This document shows, in pieces, positions 38,384 to 47,501 of a DNA stretch of 53,350 bases. The stretch is from Stutzerimonas stutzeri. Its GTDB lineage: Bacteria > Pseudomonadota > Gammaproteobacteria > Pseudomonadales > Pseudomonadaceae. The stretch is taken from the NCBI RefSeq assembly GCF_024448935.1, contig NZ_JAMOIE010000024.1:1-53350 (forward strand), in the 5' to 3' direction. Both the position numbers and the translations under genes were made by a program. Each line of letters begins with the position of its first letter. Positions within the stretch are counted from its first letter, which is position 1. Under the pieces are notes generated by a model, which made no database searches, was not told where the DNA came from, and worked only from the letters and a program-made list of their open reading frames with translations.

Positions 38384-39907
<1,524 letters not shown>

Positions 39908-39935
39908 GCCTCGACGTCCAAACGCACCACACCTC

Positions 39936-39968
39936 GCGCCCGGCCCGGGTCTTAACCGCGCCGGGCGC
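39936..39968 (+). terminator. Probable terminator after glpK
   Basis: A perfect 9-bp GC-rich stem (GCGCCCGGC/GCCGGGCGC) with a 15-nt loop, 28 bp after the glpK stop. No long T-run follows. Confidence 0.5.
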
Positions 39969-39973
39969 GCTTA

Positions 39974-39985
39974 TTCGCAAACGAA
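39974..39985. promoter_or_regulatory. Candidate GlpR half-site pair upstream of glpR
   Basis: TTCG-N4-CGAA inverted repeat in an AT-rich stretch about 65 bp before the glpR start. It resembles the GTTCG/CGAAC elements found near glpD and may allow autoregulation. Confidence 0.35.
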
Positions 39986-40050
39986 CAATTCTTTAATCAA
40001 ACCCCAGACTGCGGCATCCTTCACGGCATATCGATAACAAGGAAGCCTCC

Positions 40051-40809
40051 ATGAGTCTGGCCCCACGACAGCAAAGCATTCTCGAACTGGTCCGCGAACG
40101 CGGCTACGTCAGCATCGAAGAGCTGGCGCAGCAGTTTGCAGTCACGCCCCAGACCATCCGCCGTGATATCAACCAGCTCGGCGAAGCCGGCCTGCTTCGC
40201 CGCTACCATGGCGGCGCCGCCCACGATTCCAGCGTACAGAACACCGCCTATACCCAACGCGCCCGGCAGATGCGCGACGAGAAGCGCCGCATCGCCGACG
40301 CCATGGCTGCACACATTCCCGATCAGGCGTCGCTGTTCATCAACATCGGCACCACCACCGAAGCCATCGCCCACGCCTTGCTCAACCACCGCGACCTGAA
40401 AGTCATCACCAACAACCTGCACGTGGCGAGCATCCTCAGCCCCAAGGAAGACTTCGACGTGCTGATCGCAGGCGGCAACGTGCGCAGCGATGGCGGCGTG
40501 GTCGGTCAGGCCACGGCGGATTTCATCGGTCAGTTCAAGGTGGACTTCGCATTGATCGGCATCAGCGGGATCGATGAAGACGGCACCCTGCTGGATTTCG
40601 ACTATCAGGAAGTACGCGTCTCGCAGGCCATCATCAACAACGCCCGCCAGGTCTTCCTCGCCGCCGACTCGAGCAAATTCGGCCGCAACGCCATGACCCG
40701 CCTCGGCTCGCTTGAGCAGATCGACATGTTGTTTACCGAGGCCCAGCCACCTGAAGCCTTCCTGGAACTGCTGACCCGCCACGAGGTAAAGCTGGAAGTG
40801 ACTGGCTGA
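40051..40809 (+). CDS. glpR: Glycerol-3-phosphate regulon repressor (DeoR family)
   Basis: A 252-residue DeoR-family repressor. The N-terminal winged helix reads [20 protein letters not shown] and [13 protein letters not shown], followed by the DeoR hallmark LLRRYHGGA. The C-terminal effector domain ([52 protein letters not shown]) binds glycerol-3-phosphate. AAGGA precedes the start. It lies between glpK and glpD, as in pseudomonads, and its likely targets include the palindrome before glpD. Confidence 0.95.
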   Translation: MSLAPRQQSILELVRERGYVSIEELAQQFAVTPQTIRRDINQLGEAGLLRRYHGGAAHDSSVQNTAYTQRARQMRDEKRRIADAMAAHIPDQASLFINIGTTTEAIAHALLNHRDLKVITNNLHVASILSPKEDFDVLIAGGNVRSDGGVVGQATADFIGQFKVDFALIGISGIDEDGTLLDFDYQEVRVSQAIINNARQVFLAADSSKFGRNAMTRLGSLEQIDMLFTEAQPPEAFLELLTRHEVKLEVTG

Positions 40810-40811
40810 AG

Positions 40812-41210
40812 CGTTCGTGTCGGTGTTCGTCAGCCCGAGGCAAGACCAACACCGACTCGCCCTCAGCTGCACCATGCACCTGATGGCGCACCTCGCGCCG
40901 ACTCCTGATTTGACGGTGGCTAATACCTGACATTGCAGTGGCGGCACCGGTGGGCTGAAGCCCACCCTACTCGGCCGCAGCCTGCCCTCTAACTGCCGAT
41001 ACGTTCGTGTCGGTGTTCGTCAGCCCGAGGCAAGACCAACACCGACTCGCCCTCAGCTGCACCATGCGCCTGATGGCGCACCTCGCGCCGACTCCTGATT
41101 TGACGGTGGCTAATACCTGACCTTGCAGTGGCGGCACCGGTGGGCTGAAGCCCACCCTCCTCGGCCGCAGCCTGCCCTCTAACTGCCGATACGTTCGTGT
41201 CGGTGATCGT
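40812..41210. repeat. Tandem 190-bp repeat, two full copies and a partial third
   Basis: Units 40812-41001 and 41002-41191 are identical except for about three substitutions, and a third copy starts at 41192 and fades after roughly 20 bp. Each unit contains the palindrome GGTGGGCT/AGCCCACC (40949-40966 and 41139-41156), and another copy of the palindrome in the reverse loop form is at 41230-41247. No ORF is conserved in the unit. It fills the space between glpR and glpD. Confidence 0.9.
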
Positions 41211-41229
41211 CAGCCCGCCGCAGCAGTAG

Positions 41230-41247
41230 GGTGGGCTTCAGCCCACC
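41230..41247. repeat. REP-like palindrome
   Basis: GGTGGGCT-TC-AGCCCACC, the same palindrome as within the 190-bp units but outside them. Such GGGTGGGCTTCAGCCCACC elements recur between genes in this group of bacteria. Confidence 0.7.
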
Positions 41248-41390
41248 AATAGCATTGCCATAACCTCTCACGCCCACACTGACGGCGCGCATTCGCTGAC
41301 CGGCATTATCTCAATGCCCAGCTAAGCACCAATTAGCAGTTCGTATCGGTTCGATTATGTTCTTTTAATATAAAAAACGAACCTAAAGCC

Positions 41391-41419
41391 TGGAGAGAGG
41401 GATTATCCTGCGCTAGGAT
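41391..41419 (+). promoter_or_regulatory. Candidate glpD promoter
   Basis: TGGAGA and TAGGAT are separated by 17 bp, and the -10 is overlapped by the GlpR-type palindrome just downstream. The elements match the consensus only in part. Confidence 0.35.
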
Positions 41420-41435
41420 GTTCATATTCGAACAT
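41418..41435. promoter_or_regulatory. Candidate GlpR operator upstream of glpD
   Basis: Perfect palindrome ATGTTC-N6-GAACAT in the glpD leader, followed by a further half-site ATGTTCGTTC. More half-sites lie upstream (GGTTCG 41348-41353, CGAACC 41378-41383) around an AT-rich core. Position over the promoter fits repression by GlpR. Confidence 0.55.
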
Positions 41436-41461
41436 CAATGTTCGTTCTTGAGGACAACCCC

Positions 41462-42988
41462 GTGACTGAGACCGTCTCCGAGCTGTACGACATTGCTGTG
41501 ATTGGCGGTGGTATCAATGGTGTAGGTATCGCTGCGGATGCGGCCGGGCGTGGCCTGTCAGTGTTCCTTTGCGAGCGCGACGACCTGGCCAGCCACACGT
41601 CGTCGGCCAGCAGCAAACTGATCCATGGCGGCCTTCGCTATCTGGAGCACTACGAATTGCGCCTCGTGCGCGAGGCCCTGGCCGAGCGAGAAGTGCTCCT
41701 GGCGAAAGCGCCGCATATCGTCAAACCCATGCGTTTCGTCTTGCCACACCGTCCACACCTGCGCCCCGCCTGGATGATCCGTGCCGGCCTGTTCCTCTAC
41801 GACAACCTCGGCAAGCGTGAAAAGCTGCCCGCTTCACGCGGCCTGCGCTTCGGCGATGACAGTCCTTTGAAGCCAGCGATCAAGCGCGGTTTCGAATATT
41901 CCGATTGCTGGGTCGACGATGCGCGACTGGTCGTGCTTAACGCCATGGCCGCGCGGGAAAAAGGCGCGCACATCCACACCCGTACCCAATGCCTGAGCGC
42001 CAAGCGCGCCGGCGGCATCTGGCATGTCGAACTGCGGCGTCAGGATGGCGGCCGTTTCTCCCTGCGCGCCAAGGCGCTGGTCAACGCGGCCGGGCCCTGG
42101 GTGGCGCAGTTCATCGGTGAGAACCTGCGACAGCGCTCGCCTTACCGCATCCGCCTGATTCAGGGCAGCCACATCATCGTGCCGAAACTGTACGAAGGTG
42201 AGCAGGCCTACATCATGCAGAACGAGGATCGGCGCATCGTCTTCGCCATCCCCTATCTCGACCGCTACACCATGATCGGGACCACCGACCGCGAATACCG
42301 CGGCGACCCGGCCACGGTCAGCATCAGTGAAGAAGAGATCGCCTATGTACTGGGCGTCGCCAATAGCCATTTCCGCAAGCAGCTGAAAGCCGATGACATC
42401 GTTCATACGTTTGCCGGTGTTCGGCCGTTGTGTGACGACGAGTCGGATAACCCATCGGCGGTGACGCGCGATTACACCTTGTCTCTGGCTGCCGAACAGA
42501 AGCAGGCGCCCTTGCTCTCGGTGTTCGGTGGCAAGCTGACCACCTACCGCAAACTCGCCGAATCGGCGATGGCTCAGCTCAAGCCATTTTTCCCGAAAAT
42601 GGGCCCAAGCTGGACAGCCAAGGATACGTTGCCTGGTGGGGAAGGCATGACCACCGCCGAGGCGCTTGCTGATGAGCTGATGGCCGAGGTAATAGGCATC
42701 GATCAACCGCTGGCCAAACGCTGGGCGACCCTCTATGGCAATCGCGTTTGGCGCATGCTCGGCGATGCCCGCTCGATCGATGCACTGGGTGAAGACCTTG
42801 GCCAGCACCTGTATGCCCTGGAAGTCGACTACCTTCGTCTTGAAGAATGGGCGACGCAGCTCGACGATATCCTCTGGCGCCGGACCAAGCTCGGCCTGGC
42901 GTTCGATGACGCTGACAAATCGCGCCTGGTACGGTATCTGGCCGAGCGCTCCACAGCCGAAGCCACACGCAGCAGCAACGCTGCCTGA
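41462..42988 (+). CDS. glpD: Aerobic glycerol-3-phosphate dehydrogenase
   Basis: A 508-residue FAD-dependent membrane-associated dehydrogenase that oxidises glycerol-3-phosphate to dihydroxyacetone phosphate and passes electrons to quinone. The FAD motif is DIAVIGGGINGVGIAADAAGR, followed by SSASSKLIHGGLRYLEHYE, IGTTDREYRGDPA and LSVFGGKLTTYRKLAE. GTG 41462 has GAGG eight bases upstream and gives the expected short N-terminus. The in-frame ATG 41438 lies in the operator region and has no ribosome binding site. It completes glpK-glpR-glpD and has a good terminator. Confidence 0.96.
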   Translation: MTETVSELYDIAVIGGGINGVGIAADAAGRGLSVFLCERDDLASHTSSASSKLIHGGLRYLEHYELRLVREALAEREVLLAKAPHIVKPMRFVLPHRPHLRPAWMIRAGLFLYDNLGKREKLPASRGLRFGDDSPLKPAIKRGFEYSDCWVDDARLVVLNAMAAREKGAHIHTRTQCLSAKRAGGIWHVELRRQDGGRFSLRAKALVNAAGPWVAQFIGENLRQRSPYRIRLIQGSHIIVPKLYEGEQAYIMQNEDRRIVFAIPYLDRYTMIGTTDREYRGDPATVSISEEEIAYVLGVANSHFRKQLKADDIVHTFAGVRPLCDDESDNPSAVTRDYTLSLAAEQKQAPLLSVFGGKLTTYRKLAESAMAQLKPFFPKMGPSWTAKDTLPGGEGMTTAEALADELMAEVIGIDQPLAKRWATLYGNRVWRMLGDARSIDALGEDLGQHLYALEVDYLRLEEWATQLDDILWRRTKLGLAFDDADKSRLVRYLAERSTAEATRSSNAA

Positions 42989-42998
42989 GTGTGTTGGC

Positions 42999-43024
42999 GG
43001 CAGGCTTCTGCCTCCCCTTTTTTT
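42999..43024 (+). terminator. Rho-independent terminator after glpD
   Basis: GGCAGGC/GCCTCCC stem with one mismatch and a TTCT loop, then seven T residues, beginning 10 bp after the glpD stop. Confidence 0.8.
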
Positions 43025-43057
43025 CATCGCTGACCTGTACCACTGTCAGCCTCGGCC

Positions 43058-43405
43058 ATGTCCGCAGCGGAGAAGAGTTTCACCGAGTCGGGTTTTCGTC
43101 GCTTCTGCGCCGGCGAGACGGATATCAACGGCCCCATGGACAATGGCAACGGACCGGTTTACCCGACGCTCGCCACGGTCAGCGAAGGCCGCTATCAGCC
43201 ACTGACGCACCCGCTGTTTTTATACCTGAACGAAGAGAGCCTGCAGCGCAAGCCGATCACCCACGCATTCGTCGAACACTATCTGCAGGGGTTGCCCAGC
43301 TGGATTCACTTCACCGGCTACAGGCCGCTCAGCGCCGAGCAATACCAACGCTGCCTGGCGACCCTGCAGAACTCACCGGAACAGCCCTCGCCCGAACCGA
43401 ACTGA
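43058..43405 (+). pseudogene. PstS/SphX-type phosphate-binding protein with internal deletion
   Basis: An open frame of 115 codons in which two distant parts of a PstS/SphX-type protein are joined. Residues about 12-24 carry the N-terminal domain motif GFRRFCAGETDIN, which in complete proteins continues into the ASRPI loop. Here it runs at once into GPVYPTLATVSEGRYQPLTHPLFLYLN, the C-terminal lobe (after about 150-200 missing residues), and ends like a full protein. There is no signal peptide and no ribosome binding site at 43058. It might still be translated, but a ligand site cannot form. Confidence 0.65.
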
Positions 43406-43469
43406 GCCGATGCTTGAATCGCTGAGCAAATCCGGTAGGCTCGCACTTTTCCCACTGGAGTAGATCCCC

Positions 43470-43751
43470 ATGGCACGAGCCACCGCCCGCCACATCCTGG
43501 TTCCCACCGAAGAAAAGTGCAACGAGCTGAAGACTGCCATCGAAGGCGGTGCCGATTTCGCTCAGGTTGCCAAGGACAATTCCAGCTGCCCGTCCAGCCG
43601 TCAGGGCGGCGACCTGGGCTCGTTCGGCCCCGGGCAGATGGTCAAGGAATTCGACACCGTGGTCTTCAGCGCCCCGCTCAATGAAGTCCAGGGTCCAGTT
43701 AAAACCCAGTTCGGTTATCACCTGCTGGAAGTGACCAGCCGCCAGGACTGA
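43470..43751 (+). CDS. ppiC: Small parvulin-type peptidylprolyl isomerase (PpiC family)
   Basis: A 93-residue single-domain parvulin, the size of E. coli PpiC. It has the active-site blocks ARHILVPTEEKC, SSCPSSRQGGDLGSFGPGQM and VKTQFGYHLLEV. It is cytoplasmic (no signal) and speeds up prolyl isomerisation. GGAG precedes the start by eight bases. It is flanked by remnants on both sides and seems monocistronic. Confidence 0.93.
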   Translation: MARATARHILVPTEEKCNELKTAIEGGADFAQVAKDNSSCPSSRQGGDLGSFGPGQMVKEFDTVVFSAPLNEVQGPVKTQFGYHLLEVTSRQD

Positions 43752-43860
43752 TCCTGCAGCCCCCGCGCATCTTGCGCGGGGGCAACCAGGCCGCTCAGCC
43801 ATCTATAGCGCCGAGCGATCCTCTTCCAAGCAGCACCTCCCCGCTTCAACCTGAATTTGA

Positions 43861-44196
43861 TCACGCCTCCAGACGGAAACGCCCGGTCAGTGCTTTGAGT
43901 CCGTTCATGCTCTGCATGATGGTGTTGCCCGACGCCGCGGTGTCGTGGGTGGCGCTGGCCGCCTCATCGGCTACCTGAGCGATACGGGTCAGCGACTGGT
44001 TCATGCCCTCGGCAACCTGTGACTGCTCCTCGGCCGCCGTCGCAATCTGGTTGGTCATGCCGCGAATGGTCTGCACCGCGCCGACAATCTGTCCCAAGGC
44101 ATGTTGCGCCGCTTCGATCTGCGTAAGCGTTGTCGTGCTGCTCTGCCGTGAAGCGTCCATGGCTTTAGACAAACTTTTTGCAAAAGCCTGCCACAC
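43861..44196 (-). pseudogene. C-terminal fragment of a methyl-accepting chemotaxis protein
   Basis: On the minus strand the last part of an MCP signalling domain is readable: AMDASRQSSTTTLTQIEAAQ, ALGQIVGAVQTIRGMTNQIA, then TAAEEQSQVAEGMNQSLTRI and the normal C-terminal end LTGRFRLEA. The similarity starts only near 44165; upstream the frame runs into unrelated sequence. The ligand domain, membrane helices, HAMP domain and the hairpin tip that binds CheA are all missing, so no receptor can be made. Confidence 0.7.
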
Positions 44197-44369
44197 AAGG
44201 GTTTGAGCCGATTATAAGCGCTCATGATCGGCCAGTCGGTGCCTTGATCCAGATCACTATAGAGGCTGGTAAATGCGGTTTTTTGCTCAGCCGAACGCCG
44301 CATAACGACTATGGTCAGGTAATGGCAGGACTACTTGTCTGGCACCCATTTTTTCATTGAGGACTCGTC

Positions 44370-44741
44370 ATGTTTCATGTAACCCGCATTGGTGACAATC
44401 GCATCGACGTGGATTTTTCCGGCAAACTCGACAGCAGCGAGATGCGCTTCGCACTCGACGAACTGATGCGAAAATCTGAAGGCATCAGCCACGGCCAGAT
44501 GCTCTATCGCATCGGCGATTTCGATATTCCGACGCTCGGCGCGATGGGCGTCGAACTGGCGCGAATTCCTCAACTGTTCCGCTTTATCCGCCGCTTCGAT
44601 CGCTGCGCGGTGGTGTCCGACAAGGACTGGCTGCGCAGGGCCAGCGAGATCGAGGGGGCGCTCTTCCCCGGCCTGGCCATCAAGGCCTTCGACGAGAACC
44701 AGCACACCGAAGCGAATAACTGGCTGGAGAGCCAGACCTGA
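44370..44741 (+). CDS. SpoIIAA-like (STAS-fold) protein
   Basis: A 123-residue soluble protein of the SpoIIAA-like family (STAS-like fold). It shows the pattern of this family: VDFSGKLDSSEMRFALDELM, an alpha-beta core, RRFDRCAVVSDKDWLRRASEIEGALFPGLAIKAF near the middle, and a short tail. Members are small cytoplasmic or membrane-surface proteins of unclear role. GAGG precedes ATG 44370. It is flanked by the MCP fragment and a convergent CAP-domain gene. Confidence 0.8.
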   Translation: MFHVTRIGDNRIDVDFSGKLDSSEMRFALDELMRKSEGISHGQMLYRIGDFDIPTLGAMGVELARIPQLFRFIRRFDRCAVVSDKDWLRRASEIEGALFPGLAIKAFDENQHTEANNWLESQT

Positions 44742-44762
44742 ACCCGCTCCCTCACCAGCAGC

Positions 44763-45659
44763 CTAGCGAGGCGTGCCGAACACCTGGGTCCAATAGCTGC
44801 CGGCGGCGCTGGACTTGTCGATCGCATAGGCCGCGCCCATCTCGGTGAAATCCGGGTTCATGATGTTGCTGCAGTGCCCAGGGCTGGCCAGCCAACCGGC
44901 CATGACCTGCTCCTCCGAGCCTTGCCCAGCCGCAATGTTTTCGCCAATCCGCTGCCAGCTGTACCCGGCACGGTCGGCTCGGTCACTGACCAGGCTGCCA
45001 TCCGGCGCCCGATGGCTGAAGAAATCCTGTTTGGCCATATCCCGGCTGTGCGCCAGCGCAGCATCGGCCAGCTCGCCGTTCCAGCTCAGTGCGGGCGCAG
45101 CCTTGAACGAACGGCTGCCGCAGGTTCGCGGCTTGGACCGCGCTTCGTTGACCCGTTGCAGAATGTTCTTGCCCACCTGCTGCCAGTCGCCTAGATCAGG
45201 CGACAGCAGCGGCTGGGCCAGTAGCACCTGCCAGGTGTTGCCCTTGCGCGACACGCCGATCTCAGCGAACTCGTGGCTACGTAGCGGCGCACAATAACGC
45301 TGCTTCAGCGCTTGCATGGCCGTTGTCGCGTCCGCCGGGCCTGCAACGGACATGGCCTGCAGCTTGGCCGGTCGATAACCCGCGGCTTGCAGCGCTTTCT
45401 GCAACTGAGCGCCGCTGGCGGCCGGCTGCACATTCAGTGCCTCGTTCGGCGCCAGAGGCCCGACAGCCTGACCCTTGCCGTCCCCGCAGCTTTCTTCCGC
45501 CTCACGAAATTCGTTTATCAAGCCAATCAATGGGTGAGGTTCCTGAGCTTGCGCCTGGCACGCCAGGCTTGTCGCCAGTACCAGCAGAACGGCAACCGCC
45601 GCGCGGGACGGCTCCATGCATGCGGAGGCATGAAATGGAATCGCGTTCAATAGGCTCAT
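44763..45659 (-). CDS. CAP-domain (SCP-like) secreted protein
   Basis: A 298-residue exported protein. The signal peptide (about residues 15-38, cleavage near AQAQ) is followed by a domain of unknown type and, from about residue 170, a CAP domain: LADAALAHSRDMAKQDFFSH, the GENIAAGQGS motif and GWLASPGHCSNIMNPDFTEMG, with the conserved His and Glu residues. Bacterial CAP proteins of this type are periplasmic or secreted, with unclear activity. AGGTG precedes ATG 45659, which is preferred; the open frame upstream to 46028 crosses the antisense of a TSUP remnant. A later in-frame Met lies at 45617. Confidence 0.82.
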   Translation of the reverse strand: MSLLNAIPFHASACMEPSRAAVAVLLVLATSLACQAQAQEPHPLIGLINEFREAEESCGDGKGQAVGPLAPNEALNVQPAASGAQLQKALQAAGYRPAKLQAMSVAGPADATTAMQALKQRYCAPLRSHEFAEIGVSRKGNTWQVLLAQPLLSPDLGDWQQVGKNILQRVNEARSKPRTCGSRSFKAAPALSWNGELADAALAHSRDMAKQDFFSHRAPDGSLVSDRADRAGYSWQRIGENIAAGQGSEEQVMAGWLASPGHCSNIMNPDFTEMGAAYAIDKSSAAGSYWTQVFGTPR

Positions 45660-45806
45660 GGAGCACCTGTCAGTCTGCGTTAAAGATGCTGACCACGATC
45701 CACTGCAAGCGATCCTCTCTCGCGCGCATTGCCGCGGCCAGCCACAGGCGAAGATGCGATGATGCACAACGAAGCCAACCCCTGCCCCGCATGCCCGATC
45801 ACACTC

Positions 45807-45979
45807 ATGACGCTTTCTGACTGCCTGCTGTTCGCCCTGCCGGCGGCCTGTCCAAAGGCGGCTTCGGTGGTGCCCTGGGCGGGATCGCCGTACCCTTGCC
45901 GGCCCTGGCAACCTCGCCGAAACAGGCCGCCGCGGTAATGCTGCTGGCTGGGCTGCAGCTGATCTGGAAAAGCCCCTGA
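45807..45979 (+). pseudogene. TauE/SafE (TSUP) permease remnant with internal deletion
   Basis: ATG 45807 begins MTLSDCLLFAL, a typical TSUP start. A one-base shift is then needed to read the family motif GGLSKGGFGGALGGIAVPL and ATSPKQAAAVML. It then joins directly to AGLQLIWKSP and a stop, which is like the last helix of the family. About 190 residues between the first and last helices are missing. It cannot be a working transporter. Confidence 0.7.
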
Positions 45980-46075
45980 AGCCTGCAGCGGCCGCGGCCG
46001 GCCGACCGGTTTTCTGAACGTTTCGCACGCGCGCCCAGTCGGATTCAGTGAACCCAATGCAAAGGAGTCATTCTC

Positions 46076-46162
46076 ATGCTGAAGTTTCTGGGCAGCACAA
46101 TCGGCATCATCTTTCTAATCGGCCTGTTAGTGGTGATCGGCTTGTTCGCGCTGATTTTCTAA
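46076..46162 (+). CDS. 28-residue single-pass membrane microprotein
   Basis: ATG 46076 follows an ideal AAAGGAG (spacing eight) and encodes 28 residues that are almost entirely hydrophobic after MLKFLGST: a single helix of about 20 Ile/Leu/Val/Phe/Gly residues, then the stop. A strong rho-independent terminator lies about 70 bp downstream, so it has the marks of a small independent gene. Function is unknown; membrane-embedded regulators of larger complexes and type-I-toxin-like peptides have this form. Too short for ordinary gene calling. Confidence 0.6.
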   Translation: MLKFLGSTIGIIFLIGLLVVIGLFALIF

Positions 46163-46234
46163 CGCCAACTGAAGACGATCGCATTGCAACCACAGTCCCT
46201 CGGTACCCACAACCGCCGGTTGCAAGTTTCATCA

Positions 46235-46267
46235 ACAGGCCGCCGCCAACCCGGCGGCCTGTTTGTT
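46235..46267 (+). terminator. Rho-independent terminator after the microprotein gene
   Basis: An 11-bp stem ACAGGCCGCCG/CGGCGGCCTGT with a 6-nt loop, followed by TTGTTT. Confidence 0.85.
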
Positions 46268-46341
46268 TACGGTCACTGCAAATCGAACGCGGATGAACAC
46301 CCTATCTCCTCGCCTTGTGACTGCTTTTCCCCGCCCTGCCA

Positions 46342-46590
46342 CGAACGCTTGGCCTGCGGGCCCTGCTACTGTTCTGGGGGCTGGCTACTGCTATACGCGC
46401 GCTGATGAGGAAGATTGTGGGCCGCCTGGCCAACGACCTGACCGTCGAAAATCTGGTCCGGCAGGTATGCGATTACGCGGTATGGGTGCTCGGCATCATC
46501 GTCGCCGCGAGTGCCTTTGGCCTGGAACCGAGCACCCCGCCACCGGGCTTGGCCTGACTGGTCCGGCGCTGGGTTTTCCCCTCAAGATAC
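46342..46590 (+). pseudogene. MscS-family mechanosensitive channel remnant
   Basis: One frame reads a membrane helix LGLRALLLFWGLATAIRALM, then RKIVGRLANDLTVENLVRQV and DYAVWVLGIIVAASAFGLEP. A one-base shift is then needed to read TGLGLTGPALGFPLK, the pore-lining TM3 motif of MscS channels. The rest of the channel is missing and the sequence runs into unrelated bases before the DUF3597 gene. A possible C-terminal scrap (LPDLRQRILD) is near 46645-46680. Confidence 0.7.
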
Positions 46591-46715
46591 GACGCAGCGG
46601 GCCGCGACCTCTGGTCGGTAAGGCCCGGAGCGGCGCGCTTCCCGACCTGCGGCAGCGAATCCTCGACGTGTCATGGCGGTCCAAAAATCACCACGTAATG
46701 ACCAGAGGAATTGAA

Positions 46716-47195
46716 ATGGGCCTGTTCGACACGATCAAAGAAAAACTCGGCATGGGCGGCGTGAGCAACGAGGCGCACAAGCCGGTCGATCCGAACAACA
46801 CGCCGAACCGGCATGCGCCGGATACCGTGGTTGATTCGCAGCGGCCTACCGCTGCACACAACGCCACCACGACACCACCCGGAACTGCGCCCAGTCCCGA
46901 AGGGGTGGCCCACTCGACGGGCCAATCAACCAGTGCCGTGGATGTTCCAGCAAAGCTCGACGCAATGGCTGCCAACCATCCTGAGCCGTTGAACTGGCGC
47001 ACCTCGATCGTCGATCTGCTCAAGCTGTTGGGGCTGGACAGCAGCTTGGAATCGCGCAAGGAACTCGCCACCGAATTGGGCTGCCCATCAGACAAGATGG
47101 GCGATTCGGCCCAGATGAACAGCTGGCTGCATCGCACCGTGATGCACAAGCTCGCCGAACATGGCGGCACCGTTCCACCTGAACTACGTACCTGA
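46716..47195 (+). CDS. DUF3597 family protein
   Basis: A 159-residue soluble protein with a short conserved start (MGLFDTIKEKLG), a low-complexity Pro/Thr/Ala/Ser-rich linker (about residues 25-75) and a conserved C-terminal helical domain (LDAMAANHPEPLNWRTSIVD, LKLLGLDSSLESRKELATEL, NSWLHRTVMHKLAEHGG). This matches the DUF3597 family, of unknown function. AGAGGA precedes ATG 46716; an upstream reading in the same frame (from 46263) merely runs through the MscS remnant. Confidence 0.82.
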   Translation: MGLFDTIKEKLGMGGVSNEAHKPVDPNNTPNRHAPDTVVDSQRPTAAHNATTTPPGTAPSPEGVAHSTGQSTSAVDVPAKLDAMAANHPEPLNWRTSIVDLLKLLGLDSSLESRKELATELGCPSDKMGDSAQMNSWLHRTVMHKLAEHGGTVPPELRT

Positions 47196-47239
47196 TAAAG
47201 GTCCGGTCCGCGCCGGGTGCTGGTCACTCGGCGGGCACC

Positions 47240-47445
47240 GATCGCCAGCAAGCCGGGCTCCTACAAGACGCCCGCAAACGCCGGTCAGCGCGCTTGCTCG
47301 CGAACAGCCCCAGGCACCTCGTAGCACCGATAGCGCAAACCCGGATCGCCAGCAAGCTGGCTCCTACAAGAACGCCGCGCACGCCCGCAGGAGCGAGCTT
47401 GCTCGCGATGAACCTTCAGGCACCTCGTAGCACCGATAGCCCGCG
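47240..47445. repeat. REP-like repeat cluster
   Basis: The element GATCGCCAGCAAGC-GGCTCCTAC occurs at 47240-47264 and 47344-47367, and its reverse form GCAGGAGCGAGCTTGCTCGC at about 47387-47406. A direct repeat ending CAGGCACCTCGTAGCACCGA begins at about 47293 and again at about 47398. These match the classic Pseudomonas REP palindrome style. The stretch 47196-47501 holds no gene. Confidence 0.75.
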
Positions 47446-47501
47446 CGCCCCCGGTTTCGCCAACAACCAAGCTGCCAATGCGAGATCAGTCAACGGCACG
47501 C

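Noticed and set aside
41834..43027. A 397-codon minus-strand frame across glpD
   Set aside because: Antisense shadow of glpD with no domain motif.
45660..46028. N-terminal extension of the CAP-domain gene to 421 residues
   Set aside because: The extension is Arg/Ala-rich and antisense to the TSUP remnant; the signal peptide and ribosome binding site support a start at 45659.
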